The notes beneath the pieces were generated by a model. That model ran no database searches and was not told the origin of the DNA. It saw only the letters and a list, made by a program, of their open reading frames with translations. From assembly GCA_025093555.1 (NCBI GenBank), contig JAIWNF010000007.1, forward strand, positions 434,001 through 498,000: a stretch of 64,000 nt of DNA, in the 5' to 3' direction. Shown piece after piece: positions 13,344 to 25,705 of the stretch (position 1 is its first letter; the number at the start of each line of letters is the position of its first letter). This stretch comes from Circinella umbellata. Lineage: Eukaryota > Mucoromycota > Mucoromycetes > Mucorales > Lichtheimiaceae. The translations under genes and the position numbers were made by a program.

Positions 13344-14270
13344 ATATCAAGTAGCAGAAAACCTTTGAACAAAAAGAAGAAGCATAAAAGAAAATTGGCG
13401 ATCTGATATGTGTATCATCTACTACACCATTACTTATTCGTAGTCATTTTTATTGTGTTATCATTACACCTTTATCCCTCTTATGATCTACTCTAATAGA
13501 ATTTCAATGCGAAAATTTTATAATAACTTTATAATATCCTGAGTAATAAATTTGCTGTTTGCTATTCCTTTTTGTAAGATCACATAAAAACGCACGAATG
13601 TATATAGTTTTATTTGTTTGGTTGACTTATTACTGGATATGTATAATTTTACAATGTTCATTTATTTGAAGAAGCGGATGAATTCTTAATCAACTCCCTC
13701 CATGTATATGTGTAACCATGTTACGTAGCAATAAAATCAACTACATAAAAAATATATGTTCAGGTATCCATATATTATATATCTGTCAAAGGATGATGAT
13801 TAAATAATCTTTTACGCATCTGTCCCTTTTTCACTTCTAACTACTTATTCTGGATCATTTTCACATCATCACCTGATAGTAGTATAACTTCGAAGGAAAA
13901 TACATTAGCAAGCCTTTTTGATACAACATCAGTGAATTTAGAACCTGGTTATTATTGTAGTCAGTATTATCACTTTAAATATTTATCTTAAAGGTTGAAT
14001 ACGACATGAATGATGTGAGCTAAAAAAAAAATGTTTGTATAACAAAAAAGCTTGAACGTTTTGCCGAAGTTAGTGTTATTTTTTAGGAAGTTTAAACGGC
14101 AGCAACAAACAGAACGAATTCATAATTAGTAATGTAAACTTGCTTTCATTTTCCCACATCCAGCTTTAAAATTTGTAACAATTAAAAAAAAGTATGTATT
14201 TCTTTCATCTCTCTCTTTCTGTTCTTTTTTGTTTTAATTTTCTTATATCGAGTGGACTAACATATAAAAA
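13344..14270. other. Intergenic, no gene seen
   Basis: AT-rich sequence between the HP1 stop and the first SDR gene. A CTTATATCG stretch and the AACATATAAAAA just before ATG 14271 may belong to the SDR core promoter. No open frame with domain character and no RNA gene recognised. Confidence 0.45.
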
Positions 14271-15817
14271 ATGGATATCAAAAATTTGTTTAACGTCAAA
14301 GACAAGGTATTTTAATTATCATAGGATTATAGTATACATATAAAAAGTTCATTGGTTATGGGCTGCATGTTTATTTAATATTAAACTTTTTGCATATTTC
14401 AGGTTGTCCTCGTTACTGGTGGATCCCGTGGTATTGGTGAAATGATTGCCACAGTATGTGTTTTTTGAATTATTGATGTTATATAAGTTAGCCTTATGAT
14501 TTCGATCTATTTTCATATGTAATAATAGTAGCACTAAAAATAATAATCCTGTATATATTACAATAGGGGTAAACATTGAAAGCATTTATTATGCATGACC
14601 TTTTATCGAAGGTTCAAAATATTTATGAATATTATTATAAATAAATTAGATATGTCAGTGCTGGTGCTAAAGTTTATATTTCGAGTCGAAGTGCCGATGC
14701 TTGTGACCAAGTTGCTAAAGCTCTTTCTGCACAAGGTCCTGGTCGATGCATTGCTATACCAGCAGATTTACAGAAATTAGAAGAAGTTCATCGTCTTGTT
14801 GCTGAAATATCCAAACATGAAACTCGTAATGACATAATTCTATTACTACATATGATATCATTTAGCCTTATAATATTACTTTTTCACTTCTTTCAAAACT
14901 CTTCTGCTTACCTGGCAATTAATAATTATATTATACTAATGATGGTGGATGAATTTTTCTGATTATTAAATTTATAGATTTGGATGTTTTGGTTAATAAT
15001 GCAGGTTTGTTTTGATTTTATTTCTTTTTCAAGTTATTACGTAAATGTAATTGCTGTTAATTTATTCATCTATTACTCATAGGTGCCAATTGGGCTGAAA
15101 ACTTTGACACCTTCCCTGATGCTGCCTTTGAAAAGGTTATCAATCTTAATTTGAAGCGTGTATTCTCTCTCACACAGGCGTAAGAAATTTTATAAACATG
15201 ATGTTACTTTTTAATCAGTAAATTAATGAATGTTGTTATATCATATTAGTTGTATGCCGTTATTAACAGCCAAGTCAAACGTCAATAACCCATCATCTGT
15301 TATTAACATTGGTTCTATTGACGGTTTCCGAGTAAGTAATAATGATAATAATAATAATTTATTAATTCACTAATAAATTTGCAATATTTTAAAAATAGGC
15401 TGCACCACAAATGACTTTTGCATACACTTCTGCAAAGGCTGGTCTTCACCGTAAGTCATTTATACAGTAGAAAAAACATAGCAAACAAAGGAATCATGTA
15501 AGTATGTACAAATAATTAACACTGTATATATATATTATAATTATAATAAAGATTTGACACGCCACATGGCAGGCAAGCTTGGTGAAAGAGGTGTTATTTT
15601 CAATTCTATTGCACCTGGAGCTTTCCAGTCCAAGATGATGAATGAAACTTTGAAAAAATTTGGTGATTCTATCCGTGCAAAAATTCCAATTGGAAGAATT
15701 GGAACGCCGGAAGATGTTGCTGGTACTTGTATCTATTTATCATCGCGTGCAGGTCAATATACCAATGGTGCTACTATTGTCATTGATGGTGGTTCTATCT
15801 GCTATAGCAAAATGTAA
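14271..15817 (+). CDS. Short-chain dehydrogenase/reductase, copy 1
   Basis: Classical SDR of the 3-oxoacyl-[ACP] reductase/RhlG-like group; NADPH-dependent reduction of a carbonyl, substrate unknown. Exons: 14271-14306, 14403-14453, a proposed 2-nt exon 14567-14568, 14650-14825, 14978-15004, 15083-15179, 15250-15331, 15399-15450, 15552-15817. Cofactor motif TGGSRGIG follows the first intron; NNAG, the catalytic serine in INIGSIDG, YTSAKAG (Y-x-x-x-K) and the C-terminal IDGG are all present. The tandem copy 2 gives a direct template: its IATGFVAHGAKVYI is read without an intron, whereas here IAT and YVSAGAKVYI are in frame only if the dinucleotide GG is included. If that microexon is not used, the gene would be a frameshifted pseudogene. 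Confidence 0.8.
14567..14568 (+). other. Proposed 2-nt microexon (GG) in SDR copy 1
   Basis: The bases GG sit between a consensus acceptor (CAATAG, ending 14566) and a consensus donor (GTAAAC, from 14569). Joining 14453|GG|14650 gives Thr-Gly-Tyr, matching Thr-Gly-Phe of the paralogue. The flanking introns, 113 and 81 bp, have normal length and ends. No GT donor of the needed phase was found in the upstream exon that would join directly to 14650. Confidence 0.55.
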
Positions 15818-16256
15818 AAGAAAAAAAAAATAAGGTTCTTCTTGTTGTTACGTAACTACGTACATAAAATACAAGACCAATATCTATAACTACACCAACA
15901 TCACCATCTTCATTACTATTACGTCGTACTATTAAACATAAAAATAAAAATAAAACCATTAAATTTACTCTTTCTTGATGGTTGCTTTGTTATTTAACTA
16001 GTGATATTTGAATTAACCTATTATTATTACGTGTTACAATCTTCTTTTAGAAACCATTATGCCGATTTTCATTTTTTACCTAAAATAGTATCATACGTAA
16101 GAGTAAATTTTATCCCGGATATTCACAACTCTCATGACTCATTAAGGCAAAAGCAATTCTCATGCTTTGTAAATATAAAAAATTATAAAGAGAGAATCTC
16201 ACGCAAAAACTTTTGAACTCTGATTCTCTCTTTCACTTTTTATTATCAAAAAATAA
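15818..16256. other. Intergenic between tandem SDR genes
   Basis: 439 bp holding the 3' end of copy 1 and promoter of copy 2. A-rich and TTA-rich; no gene seen. Confidence 0.5.
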
Positions 16257-17506
16257 ATGGAAAATATTTTTAGTGTTAAAGATAAGGTTGGCAAATGTTA
16301 TTATTATTATTATTATTATTGTTCTGTTTTATAGAATGTCTATCGATACAACAATAACAATAATAATAGGTTGTATTAGTGACAGGTGGCTCAAGAGGGA
16401 TCGGTGAGATGATTGCCACTGGTTTCGTTGCCCATGGTGCTAAAGTATATATTACGAGCAGAAAAGCTTCTATATGTGATCAAGTCGCGCAAACTTTGAC
16501 GAAGCGGGGACCTGGCCAATGTATTTCTTTACCCGCTGACTTACAGAGGTAGGTACACTTACAATCCCTGTTAAAAAAAATAGTATTGCTCTTTTTTTGT
16601 ATATGCTTCTTTCCAACGATTCTGTAATGTCATATTAGTAATTCCATTTATCATATACTTTTGTCACTAATTAATGCGTGAACAAAACAGTTTAGATGAA
16701 ATTAAACGTTTAGTAGCCGAGCTTTCAAAACGCGAAGACCGTAGGTTTTATGCATTATGATTGATTTATATATACTTTTAACGTATATATAATAAAGTTA
16801 TATCAAAGACAATAAGACCATGTATCATATCTAATCGTATATAATATAGACTTGGATGTTCTTGTTAATAATGCTGGTGCTACTTGGAACGAGAGTTTTG
16901 AAACATATCCAGATGATGCATTTACAAAAATCATTAAACTCGACGTACAACGCGTTTTTTCACTTATTCAAGCGTAAGTTTCTATAACGTTTTTGAACTC
17001 TATGACATTATTAATATACAATGACAATAACGATAATGATAAAATTGACATGATTTGCCCGCTCCGTCCTCATTTTCGTTTGATTCAGTTGTTTCCCCTT
17101 GCTGACAATCAAATCAAGCATCGAAACCCCTTCTCGTGTTATTAATATCGGTTCTGTCAATGGTGAAGGCATCGTCTCAAATGAAGTTTATGCATACACA
17201 GCAGCAAAGGCTGGTCTTCATCATTTAACTCGCCACCTTGCCGGAAAACTGGGACACAAAGGAGTAACATTTAATAATGTGGCACCCGGTGCATTCCCAT
17301 CCAAGATGATGGAGGAAACTTTGGAAAAAGTAGGCGATCTAATAAAAGCTACCACACCATTAGGGCGTATTGGTTCACCTGAAGATATTGCGGGGACTTG
17401 TATCTATCTTGCATCACGTGCTGGTCAATTTACAAATGGTTCCACAATTGCTGTTGATGGAGGAAGCAGTTGGCATGGCGAAAGATTGCCTACTCCTAAA
17501 TTATAA
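16257..17506 (+). CDS. Short-chain dehydrogenase/reductase, copy 2
   Basis: Paralogue of the preceding gene in direct tandem, same RhlG/FabG-like SDR group. Exons: 16257-16286, 16370-16548, 16691-16740, 16850-16973, 17089-17506. The protein starts MENIFSVKDK and continues VVLVTGGSRGIGEM after intron 1. It has NNAGATW, catalytic INIGSVNG, YTAAKAGLHHLTRHLAGKL, PLGRIGSPEDIAGTCIYLA and a terminal VDGGSSW. It shares with copy 1 the intron positions after the initial KDK, before HLDVLVNNAG and inside the Ala codon of (T/I)QAC. It lacks copy 1's introns in the N-terminal Gly, in NNAG, before the YTSAK region and in LHHL, and has one of its own in the LQSL region. It is intact and probably functional. 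Confidence 0.9.
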
Positions 17507-17807
17507 TAAAAAATTTGAACATAATAATACTATACGATCCAACTTTTATCAACTCATGAATGTTTATATATATGAATGAATGAAAACAGTATAGTTTTTA
17601 TGAATTAAGTGATACAGAAGGAGAGTATGTGTGGGAATTACAAAAACTTTTTTTGGAGATGGATGAAATGAATTGTGTATTTCTAAAAAAAGAAAAATTT
17701 AGTGAGAATCCTCTTCATGCAAGCTGAACCTAATATATAACAAACAAACAAATCAAGAATTAGTCAACTAAATTATTAACAACATTTAGGTGTCAAATAT
17801 ACATCAC
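17507..17807. other. Convergent intergenic spacer
   Basis: Terminator region shared by SDR copy 2 (+) and the AIF gene (-). Nothing else seen. Confidence 0.5.
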
Positions 17808-20503
17808 TTACTTTTTCAATAAGCCATCGATTTGTTCAGTAGTGTAACCGGCATCAATAATGTCACGAGCTTCTTGAACCTTTCCGAAAACATTAAAGAG
17901 CAACAAACCAACAATTTGCTTTTCACGAACATAGAAGACAAGACCCTTTCCAAACTGTTTTTTTTAAAAGAAACAAAAACAAAAAAAATTGCATAAGTTT
18001 AGTGGAGCTATTTTATATATTTCCTTTTCTCCACTACGTTATATTACCTTTTCATCATGGAACGGATTGGAAGCGGTAACGGCCTTGCCAGTTTCACCAG
18101 CAGAAGCAGTAGCAGGTGTACCACGAGGACTTTCTGCTTCAGAACCAGCAGCAGCAGCAGGTGTATCTTTAGCAGTAGCCTTAGCCCAGACACTTACAGT
18201 GGACAATTGAGCATCAATGAGACCGACAGCTTCATAACCAATTTCTGGTCCCAAATCAGACCTAATAAACAATTTTCCTATAGATCAGTTTCTGATACAT
18301 ACAATATATATAACTAGAGTTTCCGTCATTTTTTTTTCAAAAATATATATATATATAAACTTACCAGAACATGGATTGATGCTTATAGGGCTTAGCGCCA
18401 CCAACCATGTTTTCACCAGCATGACGGCCACTCAAAACAGCGCTATATATGAAACATCAAATTATTAGTCTATTCAGTAACATCACTTTTCTTTTTTTTC
18501 TTCCAAAAATATTATGATCATATTAAATGAAGGTCACACAACATACTGATCGTGATGCTCAATGCGACGACGACCAAGTTGGACATCATGGAAAGAAACC
18601 ATATCACCAGCGGCAAAAACGTCAGTACGTGCTTCTAACTCGGCATTGACGACAACACCGGCACGTTTTTCATCAACTTCCAAACCAGCATCTCTGGCTA
18701 AATCGACACGGGGTTCAATACCCACAGCAACAACAACGTGATCGGCGATGACTTGTTTATCGTTTCCAATATCCAATACAACCTTACCGCTTTCATCAGT
18801 CTTCATAGACTTAATAGCGCTATTAACTTGAACATCCACGCCCACTATTGTTATATTGATCACAATATAAGTAAGCTTCCATTATTATTTTTTCTTAGCA
18901 TATGTATAAATGACTAAACATGAGGTATTAATTACATACATTTACGAACACGGGTAGTAGTCCATTTGGTCAAATAAGATGGGAAGACATTGGCCATGTT
19001 ACCCTCTAAATATAATTATATCAAAATAGAACAAAATTTAGTAAATAAGAACGCTCTTACTTTTTTTTTACATCTTTATATTGATCCGTCACTTTACCTT
19101 CAGGGAAAACTTGAGTCACTGTCAACTTTTCCTTTTCACCTAAAATAATGGATGGAGAGTCAGCATTAGCTTATCTTATCAGCATAATATATGTCACATC
19201 ATTCTATTCTTTTTTTTAATTACCTCGCTTAGCTAAAGCAACTGCAAGTTCTGATCCCAAGAAACCACCACCAATAACAGCAATATGAGCACCATCCTTG
19301 GCAATTTGGTCAAGTTTCTTAAAGTCACTTACTGTACGGAAAGTGGTAATCTTATCAGATTTTTCGGATTGACCAGGTAATTTCTTAGGTTCACCGCCAG
19401 TAGCCAAGAGAACCTATATTATTCACATATTAATCAATAAATGCTGTATATTCATTACATGGATAACCATAGTGGTAGCCCGTATGTACGTAAAAATACC
19501 TTATTATAATATATAACACTACCGTCAGCGAGAGTTACGGTATGATCCTCAACATTAAGCTTGGTGACTTGCTTATTGAGTAAAAGTTTAATCTTGTTTG
19601 TTTGAAGATCTGAACCAGATGCGTCTTCAATCACTTCATATTGCGATACATCTTGATAGATTGTACTAATAAACCCCACGTTGATATGTTAGTATTCTTC
19701 CTTTTTATTTTCTTAATTTTCCACATATTATTTCCTTCCTCTAAAAAATATACATACTTGCGCTCAGTTCCTTGCCACTAAAAAAGAACATAATATATAT
19801 TTTCAGTTATTTTTCCAATGTATGTATGAATGATAAAATGAAATAAAATGAACTTACGTCTTTGAATACAAGAGTCTTTGCAACTTCAGGATCTTCTGAG
19901 AACCACAATTCCTTGGATAAAGGAGGTCTAAATTCAATTATCATTATTGTTAACAAAAAATTGGCGTTCGAAATAATTTGTTTTCTGTTCTTACCTCATA
20001 TATGGGGCATATTCTTCGTTACCAATGATAATAACCTGTCAAACAAAGAAATAAAATTAATATTAAATTTCCTTTATTGAATTTCTTTTACTGTGTGATA
20101 TACATACGTTAGCATCAGGCTGCTTCTCCTTGATAGCTTGAGCAGCAGCATAGGAAGCAGTGCCTGAACCAATGAGAACGTAAGGCTTTTGAATCTTAGG
20201 AGCAGGAGGAGGAGGTGTAACAGCGATTGGTTCAGCAGTTACTGTTTCCGTAGCAACATGCTGAATTTTTTCTTGTTGTTTCTTAGGAGGAGGTGAGGTA
20301 AGCTTAAAAAGAACAGGACCAAAGATCAAAAGAGAACCAATGAACCAGGGTGTGTTACTATTTTGAGTTGAATTAGGAGCAGATCCTGTAGAGTAAGCAC
20401 GAGGCATACGAGGGGTACTCAAATGTCCCATTGAATGGAAAGTCGAGGGACGTCCAAGACGTGCAGATCGACTGGCAGATACACGTAACAAGTTCATGGC
20501 CAT
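17808..20503 (-). CDS. AIFM1: Mitochondrial apoptosis-inducing factor homologue (AIFM1 type)
   Basis: FAD-dependent NADH oxidoreductase of the mitochondrial intermembrane space, needed in animals for respiratory complex biogenesis and implicated in cell death. The start at ATG 20501-20503 gives a basic, serine-rich presequence ([19 protein letters not shown]) and a membrane anchor [16 protein letters not shown]. Then come a proline-rich linker, [16 protein letters not shown] (FAD-binding Gly motif), [33 protein letters not shown] (NAD-binding), [24 protein letters not shown] and [15 protein letters not shown]. The AIF-specific C-terminal domain follows, with its alanine/serine-rich insertion (about 18080-18170) and [18 protein letters not shown]. 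About ten short introns. Order and motifs match AIFM1 throughout. It is head-to-head with the RGS-AIFM2-like gene 2.4 kb away. Confidence 0.9.
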
Positions 20504-22860
20504 GATCGATTTCAAAGGTGTTTTTTTTTGAAAGGTTGTTCACAAAGAAAAAAAAAAATGCCAGGGCCACCTTAAATGGTTTGAAGCTTCCAATTATGGC
20601 TGGACTGAGTTTCATTATCTACTTCAAACCAGTAATTTGAATTTCGTCTTCCTGGCAACTCTATTTGTAATGAGATTGAAAACTTACACTCATTACTATG
20701 ATTGTAAACAAATTTATATTTTCCAATATTTACATAAGTTGATAAAGTACCCTGACAATTGAATCTAACGGTGGATCTTTTATTACGAATAAGAAAGCTG
20801 CTTATAACAAGTTATATTTATTGATATACACTTACCTGTGGTCACTTACCTGTGGTCTCCTCGTGGACGCCTTTTGGTTTATTGCATAATTAGTTTAGAT
20901 ATATTGAAGAGGCCTAACAAGAAAAAATAGTCTACAGTTATTAAATTCAAGCACTTAATAGTATAAACAACACTTGTTTCCCTTTGATAATTAATATTTT
21001 TCTTTGAATATTACGACTCAGAAAATCTAGTTTATATTTCATTCTATTGTATACAAGTACAGCTGATAAGGGAAAGTAAATAAAAAAAACAGGTATTAAA
21101 AAAGATACGAAAGTCACCCTTCTGTGATGTAATGGTATGCTCATCGAAACAAAAGCTATGATAGAAATGTATATATGTAACTATCCTTTGGTTTTGTAGA
21201 TACAGATAACTTATCCCCGTCCTTTTTTTTAATCTATCTACGTATGTACGTATTTATTTTATGCCTAAATAAAGCATCTCATCTTAAAACATAATAATAT
21301 AACTATTTATACTTCTATGCTTATTGTTTCTTTATGTATTTTGCCAAAAATTGGTACGTATATCCTTGTTCTTTTTCAGCTGAAAAAATCAAAAACGTTA
21401 GAAATACCTCATTCTGGAACCCAGTTGGTATCATTTTTCTATTAGAAAAGAGGGCTGGTAACATAAAAAAAAAATATTTTGAAGTAATAAAAAGTGTCAT
21501 ATATGCCTTCTCTATGACATCTGGGTGAAAAAAAAAACCTTAAATTTGTACTTCTTTGACCTGTATTATCATGATAAAATACATGATATAAGACACTGTG
21601 TTGCATTATTATATTTCTTTATAGAATATTAGATGTATCATACACAGTACAGTATCAAGTCCTTTTTTAATACGTACTTCTTAAGTTTTTAATCATGTAA
21701 TGAAAAAATATGTATCATTCCTAAAACGTTCAAAATCAAAAATATGGAAAAAAGGGTAATTTCAAGCCAGAGTAATAGTAGTAGTAGTAGTAATACTAAC
21801 TAACCAAAGAAACGGTAACATAATGGTTAATTCAAGGTTGGCTTTGTTCGCGATGATGGGTTCACGGCTCTTGCAATTGGTCTCTTTCAGTGGTTCTCAT
21901 TGGTAGTGATTGGGAAAGTGGGTTGAAATATCATTTACTTTGATTAAACTCAATCTCATAATATCAAGTCACTACCTATTTATATCATCCATTGCGCTGT
22001 TGTAACATCTGGTAAGACATTCTTATTACGTAGTCAAAATATAACATAAAGTAAATTACGTTTACGATAAAATGTTTAATATAAATATATACACAAGGGT
22101 TATTATTTAAGCTCACTATTTCTTTCTTTTCTGTGATCTATAGTATAAACCATAGCTTAACTTGACAACAAAATTTACTTACATCATAATATCCGTTGTG
22201 AAATAATAGGGACACAGCAATAGTGTTAGGATGAATTTAATCAGTGGATGAAAGTATCGTGCATCAAAATAATATACTCTCTATTATAAAATATATTTTT
22301 GAAGACAGAACTGAAACGTGGATCACTTAAATCAGATATTATTAGATAATAATTATACCGAATAAAAGAAACAATGTGTATCAGGACAGGTTGAAAGATC
22401 TGAGAAACTGCCAATGCATGTACAATAAATTTTTATTACTAATGAATAGGATAAAAAAAGCAATAAAGAAGATTGTCTCGCCTAAAAGAATTTTAGTCGT
22501 GCTCAAATGGCTTTGGTGCAGATTCAACAATACAATATTCAAATCTTTGGAACAAGCGTGGTTTGTGCCAGTTTTGCGGAACTGATAATCCTAAAAAAAT
22601 AAGGGTTCATCTTTGTGAAGAACGAATTTTCTTTTCTTTTTTTCTTGTTTGGCGTCAATCAAAAAAAAAAAAAAAGAGGATGGTCCCATGCAGATTAGTT
22701 ACTGTATATGCAAATTTCTAATATGATTGGCCACGCACCTCGTACAAGACAGGCAAGCTTTTTTTTTAATCATTATGGGTTCATTCCACTGATATCTTTT
22801 TGTTTCTTTCTCTTTCTTTTTTCTGATCCCCCTTTGAATTATTTTTGTCAGCAATAAAAC
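20504..22860. other. 2.4-kb divergent intergenic region, no gene seen
   Basis: Lies between the divergent AIFM1-type and RGS/AIFM2-like genes. Contains a short direct duplication of ACTTACCTGTGGTC (about 20830-20858), an AGTAGTAG microsatellite (about 21775-21792) and scattered A/T tracts. Small open frames such as 22376-22585 lack domain character, composition or splice support. Confidence 0.45.
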
Positions 22861-25364
22861 ATGGTTTCCCTCATACAAAATGTTTTATCAGATCCAAAGT
22901 TACTAGCATCCTTTGAAGCCTATTTGCGACGTAATGATACACATTATCTTTCTCATAACTTATTGTTTATCGAGGCCATGTCACAGTTGCGGCACGAAAA
23001 TGATCCTAAAAAAATTGAATCCATGCTTCATAGGTAAAATAATTATTTCTACATTATCACCTTTTTTTTTTTCGTGAAAATACGTAGTTACGTAAGAAAA
23101 TCGTTTATTAATAAGTCGTTTTAATCGTATATTATGAACCATTAGAATATATGATACCTTTCTGGCACCTAGAGGGAAATTAAAATTGAGTGACGTTACA
23201 ACTAGGCAACAAGTTTCAGAAGACATAGATGCACTGTCATGGTGTATATTGAGTAGCGAGGATGCTGCTGGAATATTAAAAGACACTGAAAAACAAGTTC
23301 TAGAAACGCTGGTAACAATTTTTGGTTATAATTATTTAAATAATATAAGAAAAAACCTCCCTATTTTTAATATTAACAACAATCAATTTACTATTTCCTT
23401 TTTGCACAGACAACGAAATTGGATGACTTTACTCGTGTTAAAAATGTAAACATATTACAGTAAGTTTGTAACAAGCCAAAAAAAAAAATACAAAAATGAT
23501 CTTCGGTATATTCGTTTCGTTTAAGCACTCAAGACATATTCATGTATTAATCGTATATAGATTGATGAAACCATGCAGCCCTTCTCCATTATCACCTGAT
23601 ATTGCTCAAAATAATGATTGGGTTGATGATAGTCTTGGGAAAGACCGGCCGATTCGTGTCATGATCATCGGTGGCGGTTTTACAGTAAATATTTTGAGCA
23701 AATTGATCGCTTTAAAATCATTACTTTTTTTTCTTCTGTTTCTATCTAACTTTAGGAATTTTTTTTTATTATATAAAAAAGGGCTTTACAGTGGCATCCA
23801 TTTTAGATCGTATGCCTGTATTTCATGTCACTCTTGTTGATACAAAAGGTAAATGTTCTTTATTTGTTTATTTATATATGTACAATGTTCTCTCTTTTTT
23901 TTTTTTCGTGCTGTGCAGCATACATTGCATATTTTTTTTGATGATCAGAAGGACAATATGTATTTAAAACTTTTGACGAGTCCGTGGTGGTACAAATTAC
24001 TCAATTATTTTCATTATTATTATTTTTTCTGTACTATTATAGATTCATTTGAATATACTCCTGGAATTGTAAAAAGAATCGTTCATCCAGAGAAATCAAG
24101 TACAATGCGTGTGCGCCATGATACCTATGTTAAAAATGGCAAAGTAGTTATTGGATATGCAGAAGATATCGGTCATGATGCACGTTCAGTGCGTGTGAAT
24201 GAAAAAACTGTAAGTTTTTTTCATTAAATATAATATTTTTTTGTGAATACATAGTAGATATATCGCTGAGAAGAAGAAGAAAGAAGCATCCATTTTCTTT
24301 TTATTTGACTAATCCATATATTTTATATGTAGATATTTTTTGATTATCTTGTCATGGCTACAGGAAGTTCCTATACATCAGAATTAAAATCAACCGATGT
24401 ATCTTCAATATACCGACTTTCTGGATTAGATCAAGTAAATTCGGAATTAGTTAGGGCTAAACGTGTACTGATTGTAGGCGGTGGTCTTGTGGGATGTGAA
24501 CTTGCTGCAGAAATTGCTTCCAGTAACTTCCCAAGCAAATATCCAAAAAAGAAAGTGACGTTGGTGGAATCGCATTCTACATTACTAAGTCGAAGCGACT
24601 GTGCTCAACAAAGTAAAGCCATGGCCTATTTGATAGAAGATCTAGATGTCGAGGTTGTATGTAACGAACGAATTATTGATACTGTGGGTGGCGGTACAGA
24701 CAGTCGCTATATTGGATCAAGTGGAAGAGAATATAACAATTACGATAAGGTCTTCATAGCAACTGGAACCAGACCACATAGTGGACTTTTGTTAAATGCA
24801 ACCAATGATCCCCTTCTAGACACATGTGTGGATGGGTGGGGCCATATTCGAGTCAAATCAACGTTGCAAATTGAACATTGGAAGTATGGGCATCTGTTTG
24901 CTGGAGGTGATGTCACCAATGTTGTTGAAGAGAAAACCGGATACGCTGCTACATTGGCAGGTGTATGCATTGCACGAAATATTTGTCGCTTAGTCAAGGG
25001 TAAACCACCTTTGCGACAGGGAACCAAAGGTACATTACCAGCTCCGGATAAGCCGTTACATGGTATTATGGCACAGAGTAGACAAAAAGGTACATTATTG
25101 TTTTTTTTTTGTATGTTGAATAAATTTAAAGAGAAACTTACTAACATAAATATGTATGTAATAGATAAACTTAAACTGGTAAAAAGGCATTTAAGGTTTC
25201 TAAATCCCTCATGGGCCGCTTTGAAACATTACGATGAACAACAGTACCTTCAAATGGTACAAGGAGAAACTACGTCATTACCTATCTTTGGACGATTACC
25301 GCGCAAGTTGACTTTACCCAAAATACGACATGTCAATATTGCATCAGCTGCTATATTCAATTGA
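22861..25364 (+). CDS. RGS-like domain fused to AIFM2/FSP1-like FAD oxidoreductase
   Basis: Eight exons: 22861-23033, 23146-23311, 23410-23459, 23561-23684, 23782-23848, 24043-24209, 24333-25089, 25165-25364, all in frame. Residues 1 to about 130 look like an RGS fold: LLASFEAYLRRNDTHYLSHN, LLFIEAMSQLR, IYDTFLAPRGKLKLSD, then an acidic helix. RGS domains bind G-alpha. The remainder is a two-Rossmann flavoprotein: VMIIGGGFTGFTVASILDRM, DSFEYTPGIVKRIVHPE, VMATGSSY, VLIVGGGLVGCELAAEIASS, VFIATGTRPHSG and HLFAGGDVTN, all typical of AIFM2/FSP1-type NAD(P)H:quinone reductases. A C-terminal tail follows (FGRLPRKLTLPK). The last intron (75 bp) has no stop, so retention would stay in frame. The fusion rests on splice joins, not on one exon. 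Confidence 0.82.
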
Positions 25365-25705
25365 AGAACAATAAAACCAAATTGTATATATTTATAGAAA
25401 CGAAGCTTTTTATTATTATTATTATTATTATTATTTATAATTACTATATATATTGAATATGTATAAACTTTCTTTTTTTTTATCCTTCTTTGCCTTTTCT
25501 TGCTTCTTGCAGATATTCCAATCTTACTTATATCAAAAATACCCAAAAATAAAAAAAAAAAAAAAAAAAAACAGAAATAAAGAGTACAATGAAAAAAAAA
25601 TATGAGATGATGATGTTGATGATGTTGTATGAAATGCAAAAGTGATGGTGAAAATGATTATATGCTTTTTTGGTTTTTTTGATACAGAACTCAAATGGAT
25701 AAGTT
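25365..25705. other. Convergent spacer with low-complexity tracts
   Basis: Contains a (TTA)n run near 25409-25434 and an A-tract of about 22 bp near 25550-25571. No gene. Confidence 0.6.

Noticed and set aside
21830..21920. Possible tRNA around GGTTCACGG
   Set aside because: No matching acceptor stem or plausible A box at the right distance could be drawn.
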